A DNA stretch of 64,000 nt from Agromyces bauzanensis (GCF_014645655.1 NZ_BMMD01000008.1:96171-160170), one strand, 5' to 3'. Shown: positions 45,726-55,609, numbered from the stretch's first letter. Numbers and translations are program-made. The notes: generated by a model not told the origin, from the sequence alone.

Positions 45726-46238
45726 ATGCGCATCCACATCGCGACCGACCACGCCGGCCTCGAGTTCAGCCGCACGCTCGCAGGCCACCTGACCAACGGC
45801 GGTCACGAGGTCGTCGACCACGGACCCGTCGAGTACGACCCGCTCGACGACTACCCGGCGTTCTGCATCAACGCGGCGCTCGGCGTCGCGCGCGACCACG
45901 CCGCGGGCGTGAAGACGCTCGGCGTGGTGTTCGGCGGCTCGGGCAACGGCGAGCAGATCGCCGCGAACAAGGTGCGCGGCATCCGCGCGGCCCTGGTCTG
46001 GAGCATGGACACCGCGATCCTCGCCCGGCAGCACAACGACGCCAACGTCATCTCTATCGGCGCGCGCCAGCACACCGTCGAGGAGGCGATCCGCTACATC
46101 GACGCGTTCATCGCCGAGCCGTTCTCGGGCGACGAGCGGCACGTGCGGCGCATCGCCCAGCTCGGCGAATACGAGACCACGGGCGACATCGCGGGCAGGG
46201 GCGTCGACGTCGAGCCGCCCGCGGCCGACCAGGCGTAG
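45726..46238 (+). CDS. rpiB: Ribose-5-phosphate isomerase B
   Basis: RpiB interconverts ribose-5-phosphate and ribulose-5-phosphate in the pentose phosphate pathway. The 170-residue protein has HIATDHAGLEF at the start and FGGSGNGEQIAANKVRGIRAALVW in the middle. The catalytic cysteine of E. coli-type RpiB is absent, and the Glu of GNGEQIAANK takes its place, as described for mycobacterial RpiB. The C-terminus extends with a short acidic tail. The glycosylase gene follows after 8 bases. Confidence 0.93.
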   Translation: MRIHIATDHAGLEFSRTLAGHLTNGGHEVVDHGPVEYDPLDDYPAFCINAALGVARDHAAGVKTLGVVFGGSGNGEQIAANKVRGIRAALVWSMDTAILARQHNDANVISIGARQHTVEEAIRYIDAFIAEPFSGDERHVRRIAQLGEYETTGDIAGRGVDVEPPAADQA

Positions 46239-46246
46239 GAGCCGCG

Positions 46247-47251
46247 GTGCCCGAGGGTCACTCCGTCCACCGCATCACCCGGCAGTTCGAACGCAACTTC
46301 GTCGGGCACGTCGTGCGTGCCTCCAGCCCCCAGGGCCGGTTTGCCGCGGGTGCGGCCGACCTCGACGGGCGACGGATGACGGACGCCCGCGCCGTGGGCA
46401 AGCAGATGTTCCTCGGCTTCGAAGGCGACCGCTGGCTGCGGGTGCACCTCGGCATGTACGGCGCGTGGGACTTCGCGGGAGACATCCTGATGGATGCCAC
46501 GATCGCCTCGGCGAACGGCCGCATGGGCCAGACGAACCAGCGCGGCACCTTCCTCGAGGGGCCGAACCCCGACGCCGTGGTCTTCGACTCGGCGGACGAG
46601 AACTCGCTCGCCTCGATCGGCGCGCCCCGGCGCACCCGGCTGCGCATGTCCGAGTCCGAGAAGGAGGGCGGCGGGATCGACACGTTTCCGCCCGAGCCGA
46701 TCGGGCAGGTGCGCGTGCGCCTGCTCACCGACGCGGTCGTCGCCGACCTGCGCGGTCCGACGGCGTGCGAGGTGCTCGACCCCGCCCAGGTCGAGGCCGT
46801 CGTCTCGAAGCTCGGTCCCGACCCGCTCATCGACCCCGGACAGGGGGCGGAAGACCGCTTCGCGGCATCCGTCGGGAGGAAGTCCACCCCGATCGGACTG
46901 CTGCTCATGGACCAGGGCGTCGTGGCCGGCATCGGGAACGTCTATCGCGCCGAGCTGCTGTTCCGCGCCCGGCAGAACCCGCACACGCCCGGTCGGCTGG
47001 TGCCAGAGGAGCACGCGCGGCATCTGTGGCGGGACTGGGCGAAGCTGCTGCGCATCGGCGTCGAGACCGGCCAGATGATGACCATGGACGATCTCGACGA
47101 CGACGCGTGGAGGGCCGCGATGGCGAACCGCGCCGACCGGCACTGGGTGTACAAGCGCGAGGGGCTGCCGTGCCGGGTGTGCGGTACGAACATCGTGGTC
47201 GAGGAACTGGGCGGCCGGAAGCTGTACTGGTGCCCGTACTGCCAAGCCTGA
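46247..47251 (+). CDS. Fpg/Nei family DNA glycosylase
   Basis: The enzyme removes oxidised bases and nicks the abasic site. The 334-residue protein begins VPEGHSVHRI: after removal of Met, Pro2 and Glu3 are the catalytic pair. HLGMYG, the helix-two-turn-helix region VVAGIGNVYRAELLFRARQNP and the C-terminal zinc finger CRVCG...WCPYC are present. It is longer than E. coli Fpg and closer to actinobacterial Nei-like proteins; which lesions it prefers is unclear. GTG 46247 lies 8 bases after rpiB, so the two form an operon. Confidence 0.9.
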   Translation: MPEGHSVHRITRQFERNFVGHVVRASSPQGRFAAGAADLDGRRMTDARAVGKQMFLGFEGDRWLRVHLGMYGAWDFAGDILMDATIASANGRMGQTNQRGTFLEGPNPDAVVFDSADENSLASIGAPRRTRLRMSESEKEGGGIDTFPPEPIGQVRVRLLTDAVVADLRGPTACEVLDPAQVEAVVSKLGPDPLIDPGQGAEDRFAASVGRKSTPIGLLLMDQGVVAGIGNVYRAELLFRARQNPHTPGRLVPEEHARHLWRDWAKLLRIGVETGQMMTMDDLDDDAWRAAMANRADRHWVYKREGLPCRVCGTNIVVEELGGRKLYWCPYCQA

Positions 47252-47290
47252 ACTCGTCCGCCGAGGAGCAGGCGTACCGAGGCCGGCGAG

Positions 47291-48745
47291 TCAGGCGACG
47301 TCGTCGGGCAGTGACGGGTGCTCGCCGGGGAGGCGTCGCGGCTTCGGGATGGCGAGGCCGAGCCCGCCCGCCACGATCGCGGCGGCCAGGCCGATCAGGA
47401 ACGTGAGGTCGAAGGCCGCCCGGGTCGGCACCAGCACGCCGTCGACGTCGACGGCGGTGGCCGCGAGCACGGCGCCCATTACGGCCGCGGCCATGCTCGT
47501 GCCGAGCGAGCGCATGAGGGCGTTGAGCCCGTTGGCCGCGCCGGTCTCGGTGGCGGGCACCGCGTGCATGATGAGGATCGGCATGGCGGCGTAGCCGAGC
47601 CCGATGCCCACGCCGATCAGGGCGTTGACGAGCGCGATCTGCCACACCTCCGACGAGGCGACGACCGCGACGGTGTAGGCCACGACCATGGCGCCCGCGC
47701 CCGAGACGAGGAGCGCCTTCGCGCCGAAGCGACGGGTGAGGCGCGCGGCCACGGGCGACATCGCCATCATCACGAGCCCGGCCGGCATGACCACGAGGCT
47801 CGCCGCCAGGAGTGAGAGGCCGAGCCCAACGCCGGTCCCGGCGGGGAGCTCGAGCAGCTGGGGCAGCGTGATGTTCGACGAGAAGAACGCGAACCCCATC
47901 GCGATCGACGCGAGGTTCGTGATGAGCACGGGCGGCCTGGCCGCGACGCGCAGGTCGACGAGGGGATCGTCGAGCCGGAGCTCGAACAACCCCCACACGA
48001 CGAGCACGACGATGCCGCCGAGACCGAACCCGAGCGTGCCTGCCGAGGTCCACCCCCATGCGTCGCCCTGCGACAGCGCGACGAGGAGGCCCGACAGGCC
48101 GATCGCCAGTCCGATCGCCCCGGGGAGGTCGAACCGGCCGGGCGCACGGAGAGTGCTGACCGGCACGAGCCACGAGACGAGCGCGAAGAGCACGACGCCG
48201 AGGGCGGCCGCCATCCAGAACAGCAGGTGCCAGTCGGAGTTGCCGGCGATGAGTGCGCTCACGGGCAGCCCGAGCGCGCCGCCGAACCCCAGCGTCGCGC
48301 TCACGAGGGCGACCGCGCCGCCGATCTGGTCCTCGTGCAGGTGGTCACGGAGGATGGCGATGCCGAGCGGGATGACGCCGACCACGGCGCCCTGCAGCGC
48401 CCGGCCGACGAGCAGCACCGGGAGCGACTGCGACGCGCCGGCGATCACGCTGCCGACCACGAGCACGGCGATGAGCGCCAGCACGATGCGCCGCTTGCCG
48501 TAGAGGTCGCCGAGCCGGCCCGCGATCGGGGTGGTGACCGCGGCCGTCAGCAGTGTGACCGTCAAGACCCAGGCGGTCGCCTCGCGGCTCTCGCCGAGCA
48601 GCTCGGGCAGTTCGGCCTGGATCGGCACGACGATCGTGAACATGAACGACGAGCACGCGCCCGCGAACGCGAGCACGGCGACGATCGGCCACGTCGGCGG
48701 GGTTCTGCTGAGGCTCGCCCGTTCGTCCCCGCCACGCGTGCTCAT
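47291..48745 (-). CDS. MFS exporter, DHA2-like (14 helices)
   Basis: The 484-residue protein has about 14 hydrophobic helices and the MFS motifs GRLGDLYGKRRIV between helices 2 and 3 and VVGVIPLGIAILRD. This fits the drug:H+ antiporter-2 group, which exports drugs or metabolites; the substrate is unknown. ATG 48745 lies 7 nt after a minus-strand TAGGCT box. It is divergent from the PaiB-like gene, whose family includes regulators, but no link between them is shown. Confidence 0.87.
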   Translation of the reverse strand: MSTRGGDERASLSRTPPTWPIVAVLAFAGACSSFMFTIVVPIQAELPELLGESREATAWVLTVTLLTAAVTTPIAGRLGDLYGKRRIVLALIAVLVVGSVIAGASQSLPVLLVGRALQGAVVGVIPLGIAILRDHLHEDQIGGAVALVSATLGFGGALGLPVSALIAGNSDWHLLFWMAAALGVVLFALVSWLVPVSTLRAPGRFDLPGAIGLAIGLSGLLVALSQGDAWGWTSAGTLGFGLGGIVVLVVWGLFELRLDDPLVDLRVAARPPVLITNLASIAMGFAFFSSNITLPQLLELPAGTGVGLGLSLLAASLVVMPAGLVMMAMSPVAARLTRRFGAKALLVSGAGAMVVAYTVAVVASSEVWQIALVNALIGVGIGLGYAAMPILIMHAVPATETGAANGLNALMRSLGTSMAAAVMGAVLAATAVDVDGVLVPTRAAFDLTFLIGLAAAIVAGGLGLAIPKPRRLPGEHPSLPDDVA

Positions 48746-48752
48746 CGGCGCC

Positions 48753-48758
48753 AGCCTA
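48753..48758 (-). promoter_or_regulatory. -10 box of the MFS exporter (leaderless)
   Basis: TAGGCT on the minus strand ends 7 nt before the ATG at 48745. Confidence 0.5.
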
Positions 48759-48819
48759 TCGGCACCCGGTGCCATGCCCGCCGAAGGTAGCGTGGAGGCA
48801 TCCGACCGGAAGGACGCCG

Positions 48820-49464
48820 ATGCGGCAGAACCCGAGCTTCTCCATGGCGAGCGAGGAGGGCGTGAAGCGCCTGATCCGCGAGCACCCGTGGGCGACGATC
48901 GTGAGCCGGGCGGATGCCGCGGGCCTCGTGGCATCCCACTACCCGGTGCTCCTCGACGAGGATGCCTCCGGCATCGTGCTGCTCACGCACGTGGGCCGCC
49001 CCGACGAGGTCGTGCACGAGCTCGGCCGCCACGAACTCATGGTCATCGTGCAGGGTCCGCACGGCTACATCTCGCCCGGGTGGTACGACGCGAACCCCGC
49101 CGTGCCCACGTGGAACTTCGTCACCGCGCACCTGTACGGCACTCCCGAGCTCCTCTCCGACGCCGAGAACCTCCGGGTGCTCGAGGGGCTCGTCGACCAC
49201 TTCGAAGACCGCATGCCCGAACCGCGGCGCATGCGCGGCACACCCGAGGACTCGGCCTACGCCGACCGCATCGCGGTGGGCACGGTCGGCCTCCGCATCC
49301 CGATCACCCGGTTCGTCGCGAAGAACAAGATGAGCCAGAACCGGCCCGCCGAGACGGTCGACCGCATCATCGCCGAGCTCGAGGGCGACGGCCCGTACGC
49401 AAGCCCCGCGCTCGCCGCCGAGATGCGTCGCACGCACGAGGCGCTGCGGGCCGCTCGGGCATGA
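48820..49464 (+). CDS. PaiB-like FMN-binding protein
   Basis: The 214-residue protein has the split-barrel flavin-binding fold of PaiB (called FMN-binding negative transcriptional regulator). Visible are NPSFSMASEEGVKRLIREHPWATIVS, the HYPVLLDED strand, HGYISPGWYD and TWNFVTAHLYG, all typical. The name regulator comes from Bacillus; a DNA-binding domain is not evident. GGAAGGACG precedes the ATG. Its stop overlaps the amidohydrolase ATG by 4 bases, so the two proteins are made together. Confidence 0.87.
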   Translation: MRQNPSFSMASEEGVKRLIREHPWATIVSRADAAGLVASHYPVLLDEDASGIVLLTHVGRPDEVVHELGRHELMVIVQGPHGYISPGWYDANPAVPTWNFVTAHLYGTPELLSDAENLRVLEGLVDHFEDRMPEPRRMRGTPEDSAYADRIAVGTVGLRIPITRFVAKNKMSQNRPAETVDRIIAELEGDGPYASPALAAEMRRTHEALRAARA

Positions 49465-50993
49465 GCGGCAAGGCACACGACGGCGATCGGGTGACGGATG
49501 CCGCGGCGCCGATGGTCCTCGCCGGCGCGCGGATCCCAGGGCGAGACGGGCGCGTCGACGTGCACGTGGCGCACGGCACGATCGCCTCGATCACGCCGGC
49601 CGGCACGGCGGCATCGGGAGGCGCGGAGCGCATCGAGCTCGACGGCCGCTTCATCGTGCCCGGCCTCCACGACCGGCACGTGCACTTCTCGCAGTGGGCG
49701 ATGTGGTCGCGCCGCCTCGATCTCGCCGGCGTCGAGTCGGCCGCCGCGGCCGCGGGGCTCGTCGCGGCGGCCGTCGGCCGGGGCGACGCCGAGGTCGTGG
49801 GCGGCGGCTACCGCGACGGACTCTGGCCGGATGCCCCGAGCAGGGCGCTGCTCGACGCGGTGTCGGGCGACGTGCCGGTCGTGCTCATCGCGGGCGACCT
49901 GCATGCGTGCTGGCTGAACACCGCCGCGGCCCGCCGCCACGGGGTCGAGTACCTCGCCGGCGACAGCGGCGTGCTGCGCGAAGACGACTGCTTCCGGCTC
50001 ACGCGTGAGCTCGACGACGTCGCCGACGACGTGCTCGACGCGTGGGTCGCCGAGGCGGCATCCGCGGCGGCCGCGCGGGGCGTGGTTGGCATCACCGACT
50101 ACGAGATGCGCTGGAACCGCGACGACTGGGCGCGCCGCGCCGGCTCGGGCCTCGACACGCTGCGCGCGTCCTTCGGCGTGTACACCCAGCACCTCGACCG
50201 TGCGGTCGACGAGGGCATGCGAACGGGCGACGAGGTGCCGGGGACCGAGGGGCTCGTCACCGTCGGCGGCTGCAAGGTCATCACCGACGGGTCGCTCAAC
50301 ACCCGTACCGCGTGGTGCTTCGACCCGTATCCGGGCCTCGACGAGGCCGAGCACCCGTATGGGCTCGCGACCGTGGCCTACGACGAGCTCGTGCCCCTCA
50401 TGCGCCGCGCGCACCGGGCCGGCATCGCGCCCGCGGTGCACGCGATCGGCGACCGTGCCAACGCCGCGGTGCTCGACGCCTTCGAGGCCGTCGCCCCCGC
50501 CGGCTGGAACGGGCGCGGCTCGATCGAGCATGCGCAGCTGCTCCGCCACGAGGACGTCGCGCGGTTCGCCCGGCTCGGGATCGTCGCCAGTGTGCAGCCC
50601 GAGCACGCCATGGACGACCGCGACGTCGCCGACCGGTACTGGGCCGGACGCACCGACCGAGCATTCATGCTCGCCGAGCTCACCGCGGCCGGCGTCGAGC
50701 TCGCCCTCGGCTCCGACGCACCCGTCGCGCCGCTCGACCCGTGGGTCGCCATCGCCGCCGCCGTGGGGCGCACCCGCGACGGGCGCGAGCCGTGGCATCC
50801 CGAGCAGGCGATCGAGGCGAGGATCGCGCTCGCCGCGTCGACGGGCGGGCACGGCGCCGCGATCGTCGTCGGCGGTCCGGCCGACCTCGCCGTCATCGAG
50901 CGGGATCCGCTCGCGGCATCCGCCGACGAACTCCGCAGGATGCCGGTCGCGGTGACGCTCCTGGGCGGGCGCCTCACGCACGACACGCGCTGA
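49461..50993 (+). CDS. YtcJ-like metal-dependent amidohydrolase
   Basis: The 510-residue protein belongs to amidohydrolase family 3. Metal ligands are visible as HDRHVH near 75, AVHAIGDRANAAVL (His, then Asp of the family) near 330, and GSDAPVAPLDPW near 415. The composite beta-sandwich at the termini (MVLAGARIPG at the start, ADLAVIERDPL at the end) is normal. The substrate is unknown. It is translationally coupled to the PaiB-like gene. Confidence 0.87.
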   Translation: MSGKAHDGDRVTDAAAPMVLAGARIPGRDGRVDVHVAHGTIASITPAGTAASGGAERIELDGRFIVPGLHDRHVHFSQWAMWSRRLDLAGVESAAAAAGLVAAAVGRGDAEVVGGGYRDGLWPDAPSRALLDAVSGDVPVVLIAGDLHACWLNTAAARRHGVEYLAGDSGVLREDDCFRLTRELDDVADDVLDAWVAEAASAAAARGVVGITDYEMRWNRDDWARRAGSGLDTLRASFGVYTQHLDRAVDEGMRTGDEVPGTEGLVTVGGCKVITDGSLNTRTAWCFDPYPGLDEAEHPYGLATVAYDELVPLMRRAHRAGIAPAVHAIGDRANAAVLDAFEAVAPAGWNGRGSIEHAQLLRHEDVARFARLGIVASVQPEHAMDDRDVADRYWAGRTDRAFMLAELTAAGVELALGSDAPVAPLDPWVAIAAAVGRTRDGREPWHPEQAIEARIALAASTGGHGAAIVVGGPADLAVIERDPLAASADELRRMPVAVTLLGGRLTHDTR

Positions 50994-51126
50994 CGGGCGC
51001 TGACGCGCGGGGGACAACCGGGGAACGGGCAACGAACGGGCGGGGGACGGGGCGGGGGAAAACCCCCGCCGCGATCCGGGCGCACACCGGCTGGGACGCC
51101 GGCGCCGGCATCGCGACGCTGGAACC

Positions 51127-52661
51127 ATGCCTTCCATAGGATCGATCCCAAGTCCGATCCGCCGGCCACGCGCCGTCGCCACCGCGCTCGCCGCGGGAGC
51201 CCTGGTGTCGGTGTCCTTCGCCGGCTGCGGCCTCGCCGGCCCGACGCCGGTCTCCACGGTCGACAAGGTCGACTTCGAGACGCCGCTCAGGATTCCGCCG
51301 CTCGCCGAGTCGACGGTCGACCCCGACGGCACGCGCGTCTCGCGCTCGAGGCGCAGTCGGGCACGACCGAGTTCACGCCCGGCGCTCCGAGCGACACCTG
51401 GGGCTTCAACGGTTCGTACCTCGGCCCGACCCTCGTCGCGAAGCTCGGCGAACACGTGCGCGTCGACGTCACGAACGCGCTCGAGGTGCCGACGACGGTG
51501 CACTGGCACGGCATGCACCTGCCGGCCGAGATGGATGGCGGACCGCACCAGATGGTCGACCCGGATGCCACGTGGTCGCCCGAGTGGGACATCGACCAGC
51601 AGGCGGCCACGCTCTGGTACCACCCGCACCTGCACGGCGAGACCGAGTCGCACGTGGCGCGCGGCCTCGCTGGCATGTTCCTCATCCAGGACGACGTCGA
51701 GCAGGCGCTGCCGCTGCCGCGGGAGTACGGCGTCGACGACGTGCCCGTCATCGTGCAGGACACGGGGTTCTCGGACGGCGGCGTGCGCGACGGCTCGCAG
51801 CGCGGGTTCGCGGGCCGGCTCGGCGACGAGCTCCTCGTGAACGGAATGCGCGGCCCGTACCTCGAGGTCTCCGACGAGGTGGTGCGACTTCGCCTCCTCA
51901 ACGCGTCGACCGCCCGCAGCTACGCCTTCACGTGGAGCGACGGCCGGCCGGTCGAGCTCATCGCCACCGATGGCGGGATGCTCGAGGCATCCGTCGAACT
52001 CGACCTCGTCATGCTGTCGCCCGGTGAGCGCGCCGAGGTGCTCGTACGGGTGACGCCGGGCGAGCGGCTCGTGCTTCGCTCCGAGATGACCGCCGAGGCC
52101 GCGGGCATGATCGGCTCGATCGCCGCGATGAACGGCAGAACCGACTCGTTCGACGTGCTCGAGCTGCGTGCCGCCGACGAGCTCGACGCGTCGGCCGAGG
52201 TGCCGGACCAGCTCGCCGAGCTGCCGCCGGTGGATGCCGGCGAGGTCGCCGCGACGCGCCGGTTCACGCTCGACGGCTTCGAGGTCAACGGCCACCAGAT
52301 GGAGATGGGTCGCATAGACGAGACCGTCACGGTCGACACGACCGAGCGCTGGGTCGTCGAGAACACGAGCCAGATGCCGCACAGCTTCCACGTGCACGAC
52401 GTGCAGTTCCGCATCGCGTCGATCGACGGCTCCCCGCCGCCGCCGCACCTCGCGGGCTGGAAGGACACCATCTTCGCCGCTCCCGAGACCGAGTTCGAGC
52501 TGATCCTCCGCTTCGAGGACTACGCCGATCCCGACAGCCCGTACATGTACCACTGCCACCTGCTGTGGCACGAGGACCAGGGCATGATGGGCCAGTTCGC
52601 CGTCGTCGAACCGGGTTCGTCTGCCACCATGACAGAAGGTACCACCCACCATGAGCACTGA
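51127..52661 (+). pseudogene. Multicopper oxidase (lipoprotein), broken by a one-base frameshift
   Basis: The N-terminal frame from ATG 51127 encodes a lipoprotein signal (VSVSFAGC) and runs to about codon 71. The rest of the protein, from LALEAQSGTTEF through GSYLGPTL to the end, lies one frame over. Insertion of a single base at about 51340 would restore a 511-residue enzyme. All copper motifs are intact after the break: HWHGMH, WYHPHLHGE, HSFHVHD and HCHLLWHEDQGMMG. So the gene is either recently broken or mis-sequenced. The family oxidises copper(I), phenols or similar substrates outside the cell. Its end overlaps the histidine kinase start by 11 bases. Confidence 0.85.
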
Positions 52662-54063
52662 GAGCTCGAGCATCGATCGCATGACCGGCGACACCACCAC
52701 CACCGAGCGAGCGGATGCCCCGCCGCGGCGTCGCGGCTACGGCGCCCTCTGGGCGAGCGTGCCACGCGAGTTCGGGTTCCTCATCCTCACGATGCCGATC
52801 GCGATCATCTCGCTGGCGGTGTTGTCGACCGTGTTCTTCACGGGCCTCGGCGGCATCTTCATCGTCTTCGGCGTCTTCTTCATCGTGGGGGCGCTCTTCG
52901 CGGCCCGCGGGTTCGGCACGCTCGAGCTCGTGCGGCTGCGGTGGGCCGGCCGGCCGGCGATCACCCCGCCGCGCTGGCAGCGAGCCGGCGGCGAGCAGGG
53001 CTTCTGGCGCACGGTGCTCGCGCCGTTCGTCGACGGCCACTACTGGCTGTACCTCCTGCACGGCATGGTCATCAATCCGATCGTGAGCATCGTCACGTGG
53101 GCCGTCACCGTCGCCTGGACGTCGGTCGCGCTCGGCGGCATGACCGGCTGGATCTGGCAGCGCTTCATCCCCGAGAACGACCGCGACTTCTGGCTTCACG
53201 AGGTCGTCCTCGACTGGGTATTCCCCGGCAACACGTTCGAGATCGACCCGATCGTCGGCGAGCGCGTGTTCGAGTTCGTCCTCGGCCTCCTCTTCCTCGT
53301 GCTGCTGCCGTTCGTGTTCCGCGGCCTCACGCTCCTGCACGACGTCATCGCCCGGGGCCTGCTCGGTTCGTGGCGATCGGAGGCCCTCGAGGTCGAGGTG
53401 GCCCAGCTCGCCGCCTCCCGAGGCGCCGCCGTGCAGGCCGAGGACGCTTCGCTGCGCCGACTCGAGCGCGACATCCACGACGGCCCGCAGCAGCGGCTCG
53501 TACGTCTGCAGATGGACCTCGCCGCCATCGAGCGCAAGCTCGAGCGCGACCCCGAGGCAGCGCGCGAACTCCTCGGCGAAGCCCGAGACCAGGCCCGCGA
53601 GACCCTCGACGAGCTGCGTGCACTGTCGCGCGGCTTCGCGCCACCGATCCTGCAGGATCGCGGCCTCGCCGTCGCGCTCGAGTCGCTCGCGCTGCGCAGC
53701 CCCGTCCCCGTGACGGTCGAGGTCGACCTCGACGACGTCACGCTGCCCGCGCCCATCGAGCGCAACGTGTACTTCATCGCCGCCGAGCTCCTCACCAACG
53801 CGACCAGGCACGCCGAGGCGAGCGCGATCCGGCTGCGGGTGGGCACGCGCGACGAGGGCGCCGCGGGTCACTGGATCGACGTGTGGGTCACCGACAACGG
53901 ACGCGGCGGGGCATCCGCCGTGCCGGGTCACGGACTCGCCGGGCTCGACGAACGCGTCCGCGGCCTGCGCGGCATGCTCGTGATCGACAGCCCGGCCGGC
54001 GGGCCGACCTCCATCGGCGCGCACGTGCCGTTCGTGCCGCTCGCGACACCCGGCACCGCCTGA
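52651..54063 (+). CDS. NarL-family sensor histidine kinase
   Basis: The 470-residue membrane kinase has about five helices in a putative sensor domain (about 35-225, without a large outside loop), a short coiled segment, then the HisKA_3 domain with the phospho-acceptor H276 in RDIHDGPQQRL and an HATPase domain with ELLTNATRHAEA (N box), DNGRGG and GHGLAGLDERVRGLRG. It overlaps the end of the copper oxidase gene and is followed by its response regulator after 23 bases. The signal is unknown; copper or redox is suggested only by the neighbour. Confidence 0.92.
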   Translation: MSTESSSIDRMTGDTTTTERADAPPRRRGYGALWASVPREFGFLILTMPIAIISLAVLSTVFFTGLGGIFIVFGVFFIVGALFAARGFGTLELVRLRWAGRPAITPPRWQRAGGEQGFWRTVLAPFVDGHYWLYLLHGMVINPIVSIVTWAVTVAWTSVALGGMTGWIWQRFIPENDRDFWLHEVVLDWVFPGNTFEIDPIVGERVFEFVLGLLFLVLLPFVFRGLTLLHDVIARGLLGSWRSEALEVEVAQLAASRGAAVQAEDASLRRLERDIHDGPQQRLVRLQMDLAAIERKLERDPEAARELLGEARDQARETLDELRALSRGFAPPILQDRGLAVALESLALRSPVPVTVEVDLDDVTLPAPIERNVYFIAAELLTNATRHAEASAIRLRVGTRDEGAAGHWIDVWVTDNGRGGASAVPGHGLAGLDERVRGLRGMLVIDSPAGGPTSIGAHVPFVPLATPGTA

Positions 54064-54073
54064 CGTCCGTCGA

Positions 54074-54079
54074 TAGTCT
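54074..54079 (+). promoter_or_regulatory. -10 box of the response regulator (leaderless)
   Basis: TAGTCT ends 7 nt before the ATG at 54087, allowing the regulator its own transcript besides read-through from the kinase gene. Confidence 0.45.
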
Positions 54080-54086
54080 GGACGGC

Positions 54087-54749
54087 ATGACGGATGCCGC
54101 GCGCCGCCCCTTGCGCATCGTGCTCGCCGAGGACTCGGTGCTGCTGCGCGAGGGGCTCGTGCGGCTGTTCGACGAGGCCGGGTTCGAGACGGTCGGCTCG
54201 TACGGCGACGCCGAGTCGCTGCTCGCCGGTATCGACGCGGGGAGGCCCGACGTCGCGGTGCTCGACGTGCGCATGTCGCCGACGTTCCGCGACGAGGGCG
54301 TGCGTGCGGCGATCGAACTGCGACGTCGGATGCCGCGGCTCGGCGTGCTCCTGCTCAGCCAGTACGTCGAGGGCACCTACGCGCAGGAGCTGCTCTCGTC
54401 GGGCGACGGCGGCATGGGCTACCTCCTGAAGGATCGCGTGGCCTCGCTCGACGAGCTCGAGGACGCCGTGGAGCGGGTGAGCCAGGGCGGCACGGTGCTC
54501 GACCCGCAGGTGGTCGCTGAGCTCCTGTCACGCCGCAGCGACCCGCTCGCGACCCTGACGCCGCGCGAGCGCGAGGTCATGGCGCTCATGGCCGAAGGGC
54601 GCACCAACGCGGGCATCGCGAAGCAGCTCTACATCGGCGTCGGCGCCGTGGAGAAGAACGTGACGTCGATCTTCCAGAAGCTCGGACTCGAGGACTCGGG
54701 CACCGACCACCGGCGCGTGCTGGCGGTGCTCACCTGGCTGCAGCGGTAG
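54087..54749 (+). CDS. NarL/LuxR-family response regulator
   Basis: The 220-residue regulator has a receiver domain starting LRIVLAEDSVLLREGLVRL with the phospho-acceptor D60 in VAVLDVRMSP and K in YLLKDRVAS. The C-terminal HTH domain begins near LTPREREVMALMAEGRTNAGIAKQL. It pairs with the kinase just upstream. Target genes may include the copper oxidase, but no repeated operator was found. Confidence 0.94.
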   Translation: MTDAARRPLRIVLAEDSVLLREGLVRLFDEAGFETVGSYGDAESLLAGIDAGRPDVAVLDVRMSPTFRDEGVRAAIELRRRMPRLGVLLLSQYVEGTYAQELLSSGDGGMGYLLKDRVASLDELEDAVERVSQGGTVLDPQVVAELLSRRSDPLATLTPREREVMALMAEGRTNAGIAKQLYIGVGAVEKNVTSIFQKLGLEDSGTDHRRVLAVLTWLQR

Positions 54750-54802
54750 GCGCCGGCGGTGTCGGGCCTCGGCCTGACGGCGGCGCCGGTGGTCGTGCGG
54801 CG

Positions 54803-55048
54803 TCAGAGCTGCGCCGCGGACGCGATCGTGCCGACGCCGAGGGCCGCGAGGACGCCGCCCGACGTGCGTTCGAGGTTGCGGCTCACGCGCGGCCGGTTCA
54901 ACCACGCGTTGGCCTTCGCGGCGACCAGGGCGAGCAGCACCAGGTACATTCCGCCGACCGCCGTCAGCGTCGCGCCAGGCAGCGTCGTCATGAGCGCCAA
55001 TCCGCAGAAGGCGAGGAACGCGGCGGGGTCGTGCCGCGATTCTGGCAT
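54803..55048 (-). pseudogene. C-terminal fragment of a LysE/RhtB-type exporter
   Basis: The 81 residues show two hydrophobic helices and the ending NRPRVSRNLERTSGGVLAALGVG, which matches the last third of LysE/RhtB amino-acid exporters. The first two thirds (four helices and the family motif) are missing: the DNA upstream holds only the dps gene end. The ATG at 55048 has no ribosome site. It is most likely a truncated relic. I cannot exclude a small real membrane protein. Confidence 0.55.
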
Positions 55049-55084
55049 GACCCCCGTGCGGCGTCGAATCGCCGGTCTCGGCGA

Positions 55085-55609
55085 CTACTTCACCGCGACG
55101 TGCGAGAAGAGGAACCACCGGTCCTTGTCGAGGCCGCGACGGATCTCGATCGCGACGTCCTGGCTGGCGGGGTCGAGCTCCTCGAGGCCCTCGATCGCGT
55201 CGTTGACCTTCTCGGTGGCGACGTCCATCTGCGCGATCACGTCGGCGATCGCCTCGTCGTACGGCTGGAAGCCGAGCTTCGGGTTCACGGCGCCGCTCCT
55301 GTCGGCAACCGACTTCAGTCGGCCGTCGACGGGCAGCCCGAGGGCGACGACCCGCTCGGCGGCTTCGTCGGCCCATCCCTGTGCGTGGGCCACGACCTCG
55401 TCGAGCAGCTCGTGCACGGCGATGAAGTTGACGCCCCGCACGTGCCAGTGCGCCTGCTTGCCGTTCACGGCGAGCGCGACGAGCTCCTGCACGACGGGCG
55501 TGAGGTACTGGGCGACGCCGGCCGCGACATCCGCGCTCGAGCCCTTGGTGGCCTTGGGCGCGTCGGCCGCCTTCGTGGTCTTCTTCGGTGCGGTCTTCGT
55601 GTCGGTCAT
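55085..55609 (-). CDS. dps: Dps-family DNA-binding ferritin-like protein
   Basis: Dps forms 12-mers that store iron and protect DNA in starvation and oxidative stress. The 174-residue protein has a Lys/Ala-rich N-terminal tail (about 1-25) suitable for DNA contact, the ferroxidase motif KQAHWHVRGVNFIAVHELLDE, the helix DEAAERVVALG and the ending KDRWFLFSHVA. The ATG at 55609 is preferred, with GGAAGG-type site upstream; a GTG three codons earlier is possible. The low-GC run TGCATATTTCAAGGAAGG upstream (about 55662) may hold the promoter. Confidence 0.93.
   Translation of the reverse strand: MTDTKTAPKKTTKAADAPKATKGSSADVAAGVAQYLTPVVQELVALAVNGKQAHWHVRGVNFIAVHELLDEVVAHAQGWADEAAERVVALGLPVDGRLKSVADRSGAVNPKLGFQPYDEAIADVIAQMDVATEKVNDAIEGLEELDPASQDVAIEIRRGLDKDRWFLFSHVAVK

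Noticed and set aside
54803..55048. Taken first as a complete small membrane protein
   Set aside because: Its sequence fits only the C-terminal third of LysE-type exporters, with no ribosome site; kept as a likely fragment.
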